From Methanomicrobiales archaeon (GTDB lineage: Archaea > Halobacteriota > Methanomicrobia > Methanomicrobiales > JACTUA01): DNA of 64,000 bases. The translations under genes were made by a program, and so were the position numbers. The notes under the pieces were generated by a model that was not told the origin of the DNA, made no database searches, and was given only the letters and a program-made list of their open reading frames with translations. Location: NCBI GenBank assembly GCA_015660865.1, contig JACTUA010000005.1, forward strand, positions 186,001-250,000, given 5' to 3'. Shown piece after piece: positions 17,118 through 25,821 of the stretch (positions are counted from its first letter, which is position 1; each line of letters starts with the position of its first letter).

Positions 17118-18569
17118 TCAGATCAGCCCGGAGAGGAGGAAGATCCCGAAGGCAAGGATGATCAGGCCCGACGCGAGGTGGAACCTTCCGATATTCTCCT
17201 CCCGCCACCCCTTCACATCGCTGATCCTCGCCACCCCCAGGTAAACGACAAGGGTGATGGCGAGCATGGGGAGGATGAAGATGAGGTTGTAGAGGAGGAG
17301 ATAGGGGAGGGCCACCAGCGGTCCGTAGACCGAGAGGATCCCGCAGCCGATGATGTACGGGCCGATGTTGCAGGGAAGGAGGAAGAGGGTTACGAGGCCT
17401 CCCACGATGAAGGCCCCCCAGGGGGAGGTGATCCGGTTGAGAGCTTCGCCGAGGCGCGGGCGCCATCCCGTCGGGATCCCCGTCCCGACAGGCGCTCCCC
17501 CGGGCGAGAGGTACTCACGGACATGCATGATGCCGATGACGATGGAGACGAGCCCCAGGCCCCGGGTGAGGATGGCCTGGAAGGAGGCCGCCTCGCGGAC
17601 CGCGGAGAGGAGGGAGACGAGGATGATCCCGTACGCGAGGTAGAAGACAAAGACAGAGAGGGAGAAGGCAAGGCCTGCAAGGAGGATCTTCTCCCGCTTC
17701 CCCGGGTTGGCCGTGATGATGGCGAGGAGGATAACGACGAGGACGGCGAGGGCGCAGGGATTGATGGCGTTCACGGCGGCAAGGGCGATGATCTTGCCTG
17801 CCGTGAGCTCCAGGCTGGGCGGGCACTCGCCGGCTGTTGTGGTCGGGGCAGGAGTCACCGTTGATCCCGGGGTCACGTTCGCCAAGGGCCCGCCATTCCA
17901 TCCAAAGACCCAGCCATCCACCCTCAGGGATCGTTCGAACCTGATCTCTATTCCGGTGTGGCTTACCGTCAGGGGACCGAGGAGCTCATAGGTCTTCCCT
18001 GCAAGGACTGTACCGTGATCCACGCCCCGGAGAAGGTCCCTGAGAGTGCTGGTATCTCCCCCGGGCCCTTCCCTGATCAGCACCCGTTCCCCCTGCCAGA
18101 CCCTGGGATAGCCGGTGAGCTGGGCAATATCCAGGGATTCGAGAGGTGTGAATCCTTCCCGGGAGCCAGGTCCCCCGAGTGTCTGGTTCAGGAACCCGGG
18201 GACCCCCGAAAGAATGGGTTCATCGCCGGTGAAGGTGGCATTGGACCCAAAGAAGAGGACCGGGATGTAAAGCCCTATCCCGTACCTCCTGTCCATATCT
18301 GCCATCACCACGGCATTCTCCTGGTGGCTGTAAACCTCGTACTCCACTACCACGAGGCCCGGGTACCTGGTGAGCCACTCCCCGAAGAGCACCGGGTTCA
18401 CCCTCGCGCAGTGGGGGCAGCCGTCCCCTGTGAAGTAGTACCCGACAACCGTCTCCTGTGGTCCCGGAACGGCCGCCACCGGAATGACCGCGAGCGAGGC
18501 AAGGAGGAGGAGAGAGAGGATAATCAGCCGTGAGGGCCCCCCCGCCCACCCAGCTTCCCGGGCATGCAT
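17118..18569 (-). CDS. Secreted thioredoxin-like domain fused to CcdA/DsbD-type membrane domain
   Basis: A 483-residue membrane protein for thiol-disulfide electron transfer to the cell surface. It has a signal peptide (about residues 1-33), then a thioredoxin-like domain with GDGCPHCARV near 48 as its CXXC centre. A linker rich in Thr follows, then about six membrane helices (from roughly 255) of the CcdA type, with NAINPCALAVL and LLPCNIGPY supplying the two membrane cysteines. Known relatives pass electrons from cytoplasmic thioredoxin outward. The start at 18569 is chosen because a TATA box lies about 26-35 nt upstream; a longer in-frame ATG at 18593 would precede the predicted transcription start. 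Confidence 0.8.
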   Translation of the reverse strand: MHAREAGWAGGPSRLIILSLLLLASLAVIPVAAVPGPQETVVGYYFTGDGCPHCARVNPVLFGEWLTRYPGLVVVEYEVYSHQENAVVMADMDRRYGIGLYIPVLFFGSNATFTGDEPILSGVPGFLNQTLGGPGSREGFTPLESLDIAQLTGYPRVWQGERVLIREGPGGDTSTLRDLLRGVDHGTVLAGKTYELLGPLTVSHTGIEIRFERSLRVDGWVFGWNGGPLANVTPGSTVTPAPTTTAGECPPSLELTAGKIIALAAVNAINPCALAVLVVILLAIITANPGKREKILLAGLAFSLSVFVFYLAYGIILVSLLSAVREAASFQAILTRGLGLVSIVIGIMHVREYLSPGGAPVGTGIPTGWRPRLGEALNRITSPWGAFIVGGLVTLFLLPCNIGPYIIGCGILSVYGPLVALPYLLLYNLIFILPMLAITLVVYLGVARISDVKGWREENIGRFHLASGLIILAFGIFLLSGLI

Positions 18570-18594
18570 CCTGAGAATATCGGCGCCGGGCATT

Positions 18595-18604
18595 TTTATA
18601 TCTT
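18595..18604 (-). promoter_or_regulatory. TATA box for the thioredoxin-CcdA fusion gene
   Basis: On the minus strand GATATAAAAA is a strong TATA box about 30 nt before the ATG at 18569, implying a leaderless or very short-leader mRNA. Confidence 0.65.
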
Positions 18605-18624
18605 GGGGCCTCCGTGAAGAGGAG

Positions 18625-19386
18625 CTACGGGATAAAGAGGGAGATGAACCGCGCAGGGAGGCCGGGGACGAGGAGCGCGAGAAAGAGGAGGATGATGGGA
18701 ACGTGGACGAGGTAGATGGGAAGGGAATGCCTCCCCAGGAAGGTGATAGGCCTGAGGGGAGATCTCTCCTGCCCCCTGGCAGGGAAACCCCGCCTCCCCC
18801 CGGGATAGAGGGAGGCTCCCAGGCTCATCCCGACGAGGAAGACCCCGAGCCAGGGGACCAGGGGCACGTAATCGAGGCTTGCGAAATCAGCAGGATGAAT
18901 GCCGAGCCAGGCGAGGGAGAGGGGGCCGGGGATACCGTCGATGATCGGTGCGAGCAGCATGATCCCGGCCCCGAGGGGAAGGTTCGCCCTCCCGAGCCGG
19001 AGGAAGAGGGGCGAAATAGCGATGGAGAGGCCAATGCAGTGGAGGACACCGAAGAGGATGAACTCGCTCCTGATAAAGAGCCAGGTCGCCGCCGTGATGC
19101 CCATCCCGACGAGGAAGATACCTGCTCCCCTTCTCACGTTCTTCCAGGCAACCTGCCTCTCATCAAGGGTTACCCCGGCCCTCGCGGAGCTGACAGAGAG
19201 GGAGACCCCTGCGATGAGGATGAAGAGGGTTGCCGTAGAGAGGGCAAAGACCCTCCAGAACCCAGAAAGCACGTCGACGGGCTGGACCCCGAAGAAGCTG
19301 ATGGAGAAGACCGTGTGGAAGATGACCATCATGACCACCGCAGTCCCCCGCAGGGCATCGATCTCCCAGAACCTCTCGCCGCTCAT
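18625..19386 (-). CDS. DUF1624 membrane protein (heparan-alpha-glucosaminide acetyltransferase-like)
   Basis: A roughly 253-residue polytopic membrane protein. The opening ERFWEIDALRGTAVVMMVIF with a following His is the DUF1624 signature related to the catalytic domain of lysosomal glucosaminide N-acetyltransferase and to acyltransferase-3 proteins. About seven membrane helices and a late FLGRHSLPIYLVHVP block support this. The substrate in archaea is unknown; cell-surface glycan acylation is a reasonable inference. An in-frame ATG at 19422 would add 12 residues; neither start has a good ribosome-binding site. Confidence 0.75.
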   Translation of the reverse strand: MSGERFWEIDALRGTAVVMMVIFHTVFSISFFGVQPVDVLSGFWRVFALSTATLFILIAGVSLSVSSARAGVTLDERQVAWKNVRRGAGIFLVGMGITAATWLFIRSEFILFGVLHCIGLSIAISPLFLRLGRANLPLGAGIMLLAPIIDGIPGPLSLAWLGIHPADFASLDYVPLVPWLGVFLVGMSLGASLYPGGRRGFPARGQERSPLRPITFLGRHSLPIYLVHVPIILLFLALLVPGLPARFISLFIP

Positions 19387-19489
19387 GAGAAGCCCGCCGT
19401 CTCTCCCGGGATGGGTTCGCATGGCGAGGTATTGAATCAGTACCCCGCGATCAATCCCTGATTCGGTCCTTTCCCCTGGATTGGGGAAA

Positions 19490-19604
19490 CGAATTGGGGC
19501 GGGTGACGGGGCCGGATCGGGGCGAAGGACACAGAAACCGGATCGGTGGCGGGGGGCGCAGACGGGATCGGGGCGTGAGGCGAGAACCGGATCAGGGCGT
19601 GGCC
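19490..19604. repeat. Degenerate tandem repeat of about 25 bp
   Basis: A GC-rich element with consensus CCGGATCGGGGCG repeats at 19512, 19538, 19563 and 19587 (spacing 26, 25, 24 bp), with a weaker copy (CGAATTGGGGCG) at 19490. It fills the space upstream of the methanogenesis marker 8 gene and contains no convincing ORF. Confidence 0.6.
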
Positions 19605-19663
19605 ATACAGGTGACCATCACGTTCATTCCCTTCAGCAGCGAAGAGCGTAAGGGAGTCCGGGA

Positions 19664-20554
19664 ATGGCGGAAAGGAAGAATACCGATCGAACCGAGGATC
19701 GGGAGATCAGGGATGAGCACATAGTCGAGGCCATCGGGAAGACCCGTGTTGTCATCCGGAATGGCAGGGTGGTTGAGGTAGGAGACCCCTGCATCACCGA
19801 GTGCCCCCTGGCACGGAGGTTCGCGGTGCCTGTCACCGAATTTACACCGGAGGCGATCAAGGCCAACATCGAGAACCGGATCCGGTCCTTCGGCATGTGC
19901 ACCGGACGGAGGGAGGTCACGGATGACCGGGACTTCGTTGGCTTCGGGGCATCCGAGCTCCTCTCATCGGCGATCCGGGCCGGCCTCCTTGACGCCGCCG
20001 TCCTTGCCTGCGACGGGGCAGGGACCGTCATCGCACCCACGCCGGCGCTCATCCAGGGTATCGGCGGGAGGATGTCAGGCCTCGTCAGCACCTCCCCGAT
20101 CCCTGACGTGATACGGCGGATCAAGTCCTGCGGGGGGTATGTCATCGACCCGCAAGGGGCCGGAATCGACCAGGTGAAGGGTGCCGATTACGCGTACAAC
20201 CTCGGTTACCGGAAGGTCGCGGTGACGGTTGCAGACCCGGCGGCTGCCCGGGAGGTGCGCCACCTCCACCCGGAGGCGGTCATCGTGGCGGTTCACACGA
20301 CAGGGATATCCCGGGAGGGGGCCGAAACGCTCGTCACCCATGCCGACCTCGTGACCGCGTGCGCCTCGCGGCACCTGCGGGAGCTTGCGGCATCGGCCAT
20401 CATCCAGGCCGGGACAGGTATTCCGGTCTTCGGGTTCACCCGGGCAGGAAAGGAGATCATCCTCGCCAAGGTTAAGGAGACGAATGCGCCGGTCGTGGTA
20501 AAGTTCGACCGCATCCCTGCCTCCGGCGGAAGCTGCCCCGAACCCCTGCAATGA
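19664..20554 (+). CDS. Methanogenesis marker protein 8 (DUF2099)
   Basis: A 296-residue protein of the DUF2099/marker 8 family, found almost only in methanogens and still without an assigned reaction. Visible family blocks are VVIRNGRVVEVGDP, ITECPLARRFAV, FGMCTGRREV, FGASELL and DAAVLACDGAGTVI. Conserved cysteines in ECPLA, GMCTG and LACDG suggest metal or cluster binding. The start ATG follows a GGGAGTCCGGG site. Its presence supports methanogen origin. It stands alone downstream of the tandem repeat. Confidence 0.88.
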   Translation: MAERKNTDRTEDREIRDEHIVEAIGKTRVVIRNGRVVEVGDPCITECPLARRFAVPVTEFTPEAIKANIENRIRSFGMCTGRREVTDDRDFVGFGASELLSSAIRAGLLDAAVLACDGAGTVIAPTPALIQGIGGRMSGLVSTSPIPDVIRRIKSCGGYVIDPQGAGIDQVKGADYAYNLGYRKVAVTVADPAAAREVRHLHPEAVIVAVHTTGISREGAETLVTHADLVTACASRHLRELAASAIIQAGTGIPVFGFTRAGKEIILAKVKETNAPVVVKFDRIPASGGSCPEPLQ

Positions 20555-20640
20555 TCCCAAGGAGAACCGTTCCCGTGGCTCATCTTCATACCCCGGCCCA
20601 TCCTTTCTTTTCATGAGCGTCTGCCCTGGAGGAATAGCCC

Positions 20641-20931
20641 ATGGATACAATCACCTTCATCGGATTCATCGCCGGTGGGCTCACCACCATCTCGTTCATC
20701 CCCCAGGTGGTGAAGACCGCCCGGACCCGATCAGCCCGCGACCTCTCGGGGCCCATGCTCCTCGCCTTTCTCATCGGCCTCGCGCTCTGGGCCCTCTACG
20801 GCCTGCAGGTGGGGTCCACGCCCATCATCGCTGCCAACGTGGCAACCATTGTTCTTGTCGGGGCCATCCTTGTCATGAAGATGAGGTTCAATGGAAGGGA
20901 ACGTGAATGCACCACAGAGGCCCGGTCCTGA
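20641..20931 (+). CDS. SemiSWEET-type PQ-loop sugar transporter
   Basis: A 96-residue membrane protein with three helices. FIAGGLTTISFIPQVVKTAR contains the PQ motif, followed by RSARDLSGPML and an ALWALYGL helix that match SemiSWEETs. Such proteins dimerise to form a facilitative sugar channel. GGAGG 8 nt before the ATG is a strong ribosome-binding site. It is not in an obvious sugar operon. Confidence 0.85.
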   Translation: MDTITFIGFIAGGLTTISFIPQVVKTARTRSARDLSGPMLLAFLIGLALWALYGLQVGSTPIIAANVATIVLVGAILVMKMRFNGRERECTTEARS

Positions 20932-20997
20932 TACAGCCCGGTTTTCAGGGATCCACCACAGGCCTGAGGAGAAGAGATCGGTGGAGAAGACCATCCC

Positions 20998-22140
20998 ATG
21001 ACCTACCACGTGACCATAACCCGATGCCAAAGCTATGATCCGGATGCGGTAAGATCTGCCGTAACCGCCTCCCTCGAACCCCTGGGGGGAATTGGCAAGT
21101 TCGTCGGAAAGGGGCAGCGGGTCCTCGTGAAGCCCAACCTCCTTGCCTCCCGGGCACCCGAGGCCGCGGTGACCACCCACCCCACCGTAGTCCAGGCCGT
21201 GGTCGAGGAGGTCCAGAGAGCCGGAGGGGTTGCCGTCATCGGCGATTCTCCCGGCGGGCGGAATGTAAGTTCATCCTACGAACGGCTTCTCAAAAGGACG
21301 GGGATGATGGGGGTCGTCGAGGCCACGGGGTGCGAATGGGTCTCCTTCGATGATTCAGTGGTGGATGTGCAGGCCCCGGACGCAAAGTCATTCAAGCGGT
21401 TCACGGTGGGGAAAGCGGTGACCGACGCCGACAGGATCATCGTGCTCCCCAAACTGAAGACCCACCAGCTCACCTACTACACCGGCGCGGTGAAGATCGT
21501 GTACGGCTACATCCCCGGGCTCCTGAAGGCCGAGTACCACCTCCACACGGGAACGGACGCCGAGACCTTCTCCGACCTGCTCCTCGACCTTCACGGGGCC
21601 CTCCCGCCCACCCTGGCCATCATGGACGCGGTGGTTGGGATGGATGGGCAGGGGCCATCGAACGGGAACCCCCGTGATATCGGCCTCATCCTTGCGAGCG
21701 AGAACTGCCATGCCCTCGATCTGGTGGCATGCTCCATCATCGGATTCGACCCGATGGCAGTCCCGACGGTGAGAAAGGCAGGTGAGCGGGGCGTTGGTCC
21801 CCGTGACCTCGGGGAGGTGCTCGTATCCGGGGAACCCATCGGGAACGTCAGGGTCCGGGACTTTGCGAAGCCCCGGACCATGATCCTTGCGAGAATCCCC
21901 CCATCCCTCGTCCACGCGATCGGCTACCTCTTCGGCACCCGGCCCAGCATCCGGCGCGGGAAGTGCATCTCCTGCGGGAAGTGCGCCGAGGGATGCCCGC
22001 CGAAGGCCATTCGGTACACGAAGGGGGAGATCCCCTCGATCCGCTACCGGCACTGCATCAGGTGCTACTGCTGCCAGGAGCTCTGCCCCCAGGGAGCGGT
22101 TGAGGTGTCGTACCCGTGGATACGGAGGATGGTGGGATGA
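20998..22140 (+). CDS. DUF362 protein with C-terminal double [4Fe-4S] ferredoxin domain
   Basis: A 380-residue redox protein. The N-terminal DUF362 domain shows VLVKPNLLA near 40, VVIGDSPGG-like AVIGDSPGGRN and LPKLKTHQLTYYTGAVK. The C-terminal 60 residues carry two ferredoxin motifs, CISCGKCAEGCPPKAI and CIRCYCCQELCPQGAV, each able to hold a [4Fe-4S] cluster. Such proteins are common in anaerobes, but their substrates are unknown. It is the last GC-rich gene before the AT-rich insertion at 22.2 kb. Confidence 0.88.
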   Translation: MTYHVTITRCQSYDPDAVRSAVTASLEPLGGIGKFVGKGQRVLVKPNLLASRAPEAAVTTHPTVVQAVVEEVQRAGGVAVIGDSPGGRNVSSSYERLLKRTGMMGVVEATGCEWVSFDDSVVDVQAPDAKSFKRFTVGKAVTDADRIIVLPKLKTHQLTYYTGAVKIVYGYIPGLLKAEYHLHTGTDAETFSDLLLDLHGALPPTLAIMDAVVGMDGQGPSNGNPRDIGLILASENCHALDLVACSIIGFDPMAVPTVRKAGERGVGPRDLGEVLVSGEPIGNVRVRDFAKPRTMILARIPPSLVHAIGYLFGTRPSIRRGKCISCGKCAEGCPPKAIRYTKGEIPSIRYRHCIRCYCCQELCPQGAVEVSYPWIRRMVG

Positions 22141-22159
22141 GGGTGAAGGATCTCGTAAA

Positions 22160-22172
22160 AAATTATATAATT
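22160..22172 (+). promoter_or_regulatory. TATA box of the AT-rich island's first gene
   Basis: AAATTATATAATT lies about 35 nt upstream of the ATG at 22200 and marks the point where base composition shifts to AT-rich. Confidence 0.6.
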
Positions 22173-22199
22173 AGAGAGAAAGAGTATCCTCGATGAGAC

Positions 22200-23120
22200 A
22201 TGCCTAAATCTAGATCGCTAATTGAAAGAATATTAGATGAACAGCACCAAGGCCTTGGGACAAGAGTTGAACTATATAAAAAATTAGAGAGAGAATTGGG
22301 TCGCCCTATAATCGCATTCTATTATAATTTCGAAACAACTGCTTCCCTTGAGGATATTGATGTCGATTTTATTGAAGAGATATTGAGAAATCTCGATTTA
22401 TCAAATGGGTTAGTTCTAATTATCAACTGCCCTGGTGGGGACATATTAGCAGCTGAAAGAATGATTAAAGCTCTACGTTCTTATTGCGGTGATAAAGGAT
22501 ATTTCTCAATCGTTCCGAAAATGGCTATGTCAGCGGCAACATTGGTTTGTTTAGGTTCTTCAAAAATAATCATGAGTCCTACCTCGTCACTTGGGCCCAT
22601 AGATCCACAAATTCACGAGTATAATCCAGACACAAAAAGATACGAGAGGTACTCCGTATTCAACATTTTGAAGAGCTATTCTGAGTTATTCAACAAAGCG
22701 TTAAAATCAAGAAGGGAAAACTTAGAGCCTTATTTACAAGCTTTAGAGACATATAAACCGAAAGTGATTGAAGAATATAAATCATTAATGGAATTATCGA
22801 AAGATATCTGCGTAAATGTATTGAAATCAGGAATGCTTCAAGCACTGAGCGAAGGTCAGATAAAAAATAAAATTAAAATATTCCTCACTCCTGAAGTTAC
22901 AAAAATTCATGAACGTTGCATTTACCCATCCGAGGCTTTGAAATGTGGTCTGACGGTCGAAACCATAGATGTAAAGTCGAAATTATGGGAGAAGGTTTCA
23001 GAATTGCATTTACGTTTAAATGCATTTTTATCTGATTCCGGTAACGCTATTGTGGTCGAGACAAAAGATGCGACATTTGTGAGGACATTAGATGAAGAAA
23101 ACGATGAAAATAACTCCTAG
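22200..23120 (+). CDS. SDH/Clp-fold serine protease-like protein
   Basis: A 306-residue protein of the serine dehydrogenase proteinase (SDH_sah, Clp/crotonase-fold) family. The oxyanion block NCPGGDILAAERMIKAL lies at residues 76-92. The nucleophile region KMAMSAATLVCLGSSKIIM has Ser111 as the likely catalytic serine, followed by SPTSSLGPIDPQI. It has no signal peptide, so it acts in the cytoplasm. Base composition and codon use (AGA, ATA, TTA) are very unlike the neighbouring genes, a sign of horizontal transfer. Its end overlaps a tiny basic ORF by 29 bp. Related Clp-fold proteases appear in phage and defence contexts, but the role here is unproven. Confidence 0.8.
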   Translation: MPKSRSLIERILDEQHQGLGTRVELYKKLERELGRPIIAFYYNFETTASLEDIDVDFIEEILRNLDLSNGLVLIINCPGGDILAAERMIKALRSYCGDKGYFSIVPKMAMSAATLVCLGSSKIIMSPTSSLGPIDPQIHEYNPDTKRYERYSVFNILKSYSELFNKALKSRRENLEPYLQALETYKPKVIEEYKSLMELSKDICVNVLKSGMLQALSEGQIKNKIKIFLTPEVTKIHERCIYPSEALKCGLTVETIDVKSKLWEKVSELHLRLNAFLSDSGNAIVVETKDATFVRTLDEENDENNS

Positions 23121-23232
23121 GCAGTTAAAGGCGGAGAAAAATTATAAAAAAATTAAAGGATTAATTGAAAATTTTAAAATAAAAGAAAATATCCCTGTGA
23201 TTTATAAAGGAAAATATAAGAAAGGACGTTAA
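23092..23232 (+). CDS. Tiny highly basic ORF overlapping the protease gene
   Basis: A 46-residue ORF starting MKKTMKITPRQLKAEKNYKK and ending in a KYKKGR tail. About a third of the residues are lysine, and there is no membrane segment or cysteine. It starts inside the protease gene (29-bp overlap, different frame), as translationally coupled genes do. It shares the AT-rich composition. It could be a nucleic-acid binding partner or adaptor; no family recognised, and a spurious ORF remains possible. Confidence 0.45.
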   Translation: MKKTMKITPRQLKAEKNYKKIKGLIENFKIKENIPVIYKGKYKKGR

Positions 23233-23253
23233 TTTTCGAGGGATGCGATCAAA

Positions 23254-24069
23254 TTGGAAGTGCCGGGACCGAATATTGATTATACAATAAAACTCGAGCA
23301 GATCAGATCTAATGTAAAAAACTGGAATCTCTCCGAATGGGTCCTTTTCTGGTTGGTCATCCCTGCTCTCTTGTTCGTCGTATACGCCCTGCCCCAGGGC
23401 ATCAAGGACACCTATTTCATTCTTGATACCTCGAATCTCTGGCGGGTTCAGACTTTTCTTTTCAGCTCGTATACCCATTCCCAGTTATACCCGCACCTGG
23501 TCGGAAATCTCGCATTCTATTTGGTTGTCCTTCTGATGATCTTTTTATTCGAGAATAATAAGCGCAGATTCTGGATTCTGGCCGGCTGGTTGTTACTTAT
23601 TGTTCCGATTATCTGTTCAGCCCTGACTGTCATCTTATGGAGCATCTTCAACAGAACAGTCACAGGCCAAGGGTTCTCCGCGATAAATGGAGCATTCCTT
23701 GCCTATGCAATATCCATTTTCGTCATCTGGGGGATCGGAGATGGACTGGGGGTGTTCGACCACCCGGAATATTTTTCAGGCTCAAAAATCCGTTATTACA
23801 TCCTGAAGCTTCTTGTGATCATTTTACTGGCGCTGATAGTGGTCATGGGCCTTCTTTCCGGCGTATTCATGGATGCCGGTGGCTCGGTGACCAATGGTAT
23901 CGCCCATTTTGGAGGGTTTATCACAAGCCTGATCGTATTGCTGGTTTTTGATATCCGGACTGAAAAGCGAAGATATTTCGATACCATGCTGGGGATTGCG
24001 ATCGTTGTTGGGATTTTGTGGTACGGATATTACCTGCTGAACCTAGTAAAAGCAGTGAAAGGTGCATGA
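23254..24069 (+). CDS. Rhomboid-like intramembrane serine protease
   Basis: A 271-residue protein with about six to seven membrane helices. Rhomboid features can be seen: HLVGNLAFYL at 81-90 (His/Asn helix), TGQGFSAINGAF with Ser142 as likely nucleophile, and NGIAHFGGF with His218 as likely general base. The usual GxSG is GFSA here, a variation seen in archaeal rhomboids. The start is TTG at 23254 (GAGGG about 9 nt upstream) or GTG at 23260; there is no ATG in frame nearby. It follows the tiny basic ORF by 21 nt. Activity is inferred from motifs. Confidence 0.65.
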   Translation: MEVPGPNIDYTIKLEQIRSNVKNWNLSEWVLFWLVIPALLFVVYALPQGIKDTYFILDTSNLWRVQTFLFSSYTHSQLYPHLVGNLAFYLVVLLMIFLFENNKRRFWILAGWLLLIVPIICSALTVILWSIFNRTVTGQGFSAINGAFLAYAISIFVIWGIGDGLGVFDHPEYFSGSKIRYYILKLLVIILLALIVVMGLLSGVFMDAGGSVTNGIAHFGGFITSLIVLLVFDIRTEKRRYFDTMLGIAIVVGILWYGYYLLNLVKAVKGA

Positions 24070-24154
24070 ATCAGCAACCTTATTTTCCTGTTATTTCTTT
24101 GGAAAGCGGAAAGAATAGAACATTCGAGATCGATTTTACTTTCAACGTTGGATG

Positions 24155-25006
24155 TCAACCGGAATTATCATTTTGTGCTGGCAGCCACGAATCTAATGTC
24201 TTTATCGTTTTCTTCATCGGGACGATCAAATCTTTCGGAGGATAATATAAGCCTATAATCAACCATGTTGGCATTATGGAATGCATTCCCATATAGAAAT
24301 GAATGTCTTGCTGGATCATGAAATTGAAGAATTTTTCATGAAGTTTTTCCCAAAGAAGGTCAATTCGTGGGTATCGTTTCCACCACGATCGATAAGATTC
24401 AAAAAGCTCCCAGTCTTCACACATTATATCATGATATTTCTCGCTTTGGCATCCGTAACATCTGAATTTGTAAGCAAATACATGGGGAATAATATCGATG
24501 ATCGGGATGATCTGATCATCGAGAGATCTCTGGTACTCTTTGGGTTCCGGAGGTTGTTGAAGCGATTCACGAGTGAAGAACTCAATAATAGTCTCTGGTT
24601 TAATCAACCCCAATGATGTTTTATCTTTTTGGTATTCTTCTTCTAAGTATTCGAGAGAAGGAGCGCATTTTGGTAAAACAATTATATTTCTTTCTGCCCA
24701 TGGAGCTCGACCCTTGACCTTCCCTCTCGATAGAGAGCGATCGATGATTCTTACGGAAGTGTCACGAACTCGATAACTTTCCTTTCTCCCCAGCTTTTCA
24801 TCTTTAACTTGTTCACATTCGACCTCGATCCAATCATATCGCTGTATCTTTGTATCTCCGAGAAAAGAGGAGTATGGCATTGGGTATAATCGAATCCAGT
24901 CACCTTCATTAGTGACTCCTGCCGTACAGACGACTGTTCCGTGTTTCTTGCTTTTTTCGGGATATGCTTTCACAGTGACTAGAACAATTTTCTTATCCCA
25001 AGTCAC
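24155..25006 (-). CDS. Protein of unknown function, partner of the DUF488 gene
   Basis: A 283-residue AT-rich-coded protein. The N-terminal 80 residues (KKIVLVTVKAYPEKSKKHGT, then VCTAGVTNEGDWIRLYPMP) look like a beta-barrel, possibly OB-like, substrate-recognition domain. The C-terminal half has FRCYGCQSEKYHDIMCEDWE, a Cys/His cluster that could bind zinc, and ends with WLIIGLYYPPKDL. It starts in a 4-bp ATGA overlap with the stop of the upstream DUF488 gene, so the two proteins are made together. I do not recognise a named family; a role in defence or stress is inferred only from the setting. Confidence 0.6.
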   Translation of the reverse strand: MTWDKKIVLVTVKAYPEKSKKHGTVVCTAGVTNEGDWIRLYPMPYSSFLGDTKIQRYDWIEVECEQVKDEKLGRKESYRVRDTSVRIIDRSLSRGKVKGRAPWAERNIIVLPKCAPSLEYLEEEYQKDKTSLGLIKPETIIEFFTRESLQQPPEPKEYQRSLDDQIIPIIDIIPHVFAYKFRCYGCQSEKYHDIMCEDWELFESYRSWWKRYPRIDLLWEKLHEKFFNFMIQQDIHFYMGMHSIMPTWLIIGLYYPPKDLIVPMKKTIKTLDSWLPAQNDNSG

Positions 25007-25821
25007 AGATCCGTGACCTCCAGTCCTTCACTTCGGAACTTATTAGCAATTACTCCGCGGTGACAATGCCTTACGTCCCTCTCAAAGCACATAAGTGCGA
25101 CTTTTTCCTTTTCTGCTCTTTCCCTGATTCTGGAAAGGTCGGATTTCTTCGATTTTAGTTCTAGTTCATAACTCTCCAATAATCGCTTAGAACCATTCAA
25201 GGAAAGGTTTCTTCTCCGTTCAGCTTCAATCCCGAGCTCTGGTAGATGCATATAAGACATACCAAGATTACGGAGATATTCTGATAGTGGGCTCTTTGTG
25301 AACCCATACTTCATGCTATAGGGATTTTTCCGAACATCGATGAGTGTACAAATTTTGTTTTGAATAAGGGTAAATAGAAATGCATCGATAGTCCGTCCTT
25401 CGTATCCAATTGTAGTAATGCCGGTTTCATCTCGATTGTACTTCTGTATTCGCTTAATTTCAGAAAATATCGTAAATTCGGGAAACCTATTATAAACATA
25501 ATCAATCACTTGTTTATCTCCCTGATTAGAGAAATCTGAAACGCATTTTTTAATCGATTCCTGAATAAAAAAATCCGGTTTCATGACCATCCCGTCATTG
25601 AAACCAACAGTATTCTCGTCCATTTTAATGTATCCGTCTCGCTGGAGGTGAAGAAGATCATGATATAGCTGAAAGGAAAAAGGTCCGAAGCGATAAGGGA
25701 CGAAATCGTATAGACGCCAATCTTGCGATAAAAGAAACATCAATTTAACGAGCTTCATTTTCGTAACAGTTCCTGATTGAGCAATGAGGAATAAAAGAGC
25801 TCGTTCTTTCTTGTTCAGCAT
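25003..25821 (-). CDS. SocA/Panacea-like N-terminal domain fused to DUF488
   Basis: A 272-residue two-domain protein. Residues 1-90 (KLVKLMFLLSQ, then DFVPYRFGPFSFQLYHDL) resemble the SocA/Panacea (DUF4065) type of antitoxin-associated domain. Residues about 135-272 are DUF488: TTIGYEGRTIDAFL, IDVRKNPYSMKYGF and the terminal CFERDVRHCHRGVIANKF. DUF488 has no established reaction; its conserved Cys/His/Arg residues suggest catalysis. The ATG at 25821 lies about 35 nt after ATTTATAGG, a TATA box. The AT-rich composition matches the rest of the 22.2-25.9 kb insertion. Confidence 0.7.
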   Translation of the reverse strand: MLNKKERALLFLIAQSGTVTKMKLVKLMFLLSQDWRLYDFVPYRFGPFSFQLYHDLLHLQRDGYIKMDENTVGFNDGMVMKPDFFIQESIKKCVSDFSNQGDKQVIDYVYNRFPEFTIFSEIKRIQKYNRDETGITTIGYEGRTIDAFLFTLIQNKICTLIDVRKNPYSMKYGFTKSPLSEYLRNLGMSYMHLPELGIEAERRRNLSLNGSKRLLESYELELKSKKSDLSRIRERAEKEKVALMCFERDVRHCHRGVIANKFRSEGLEVTDL

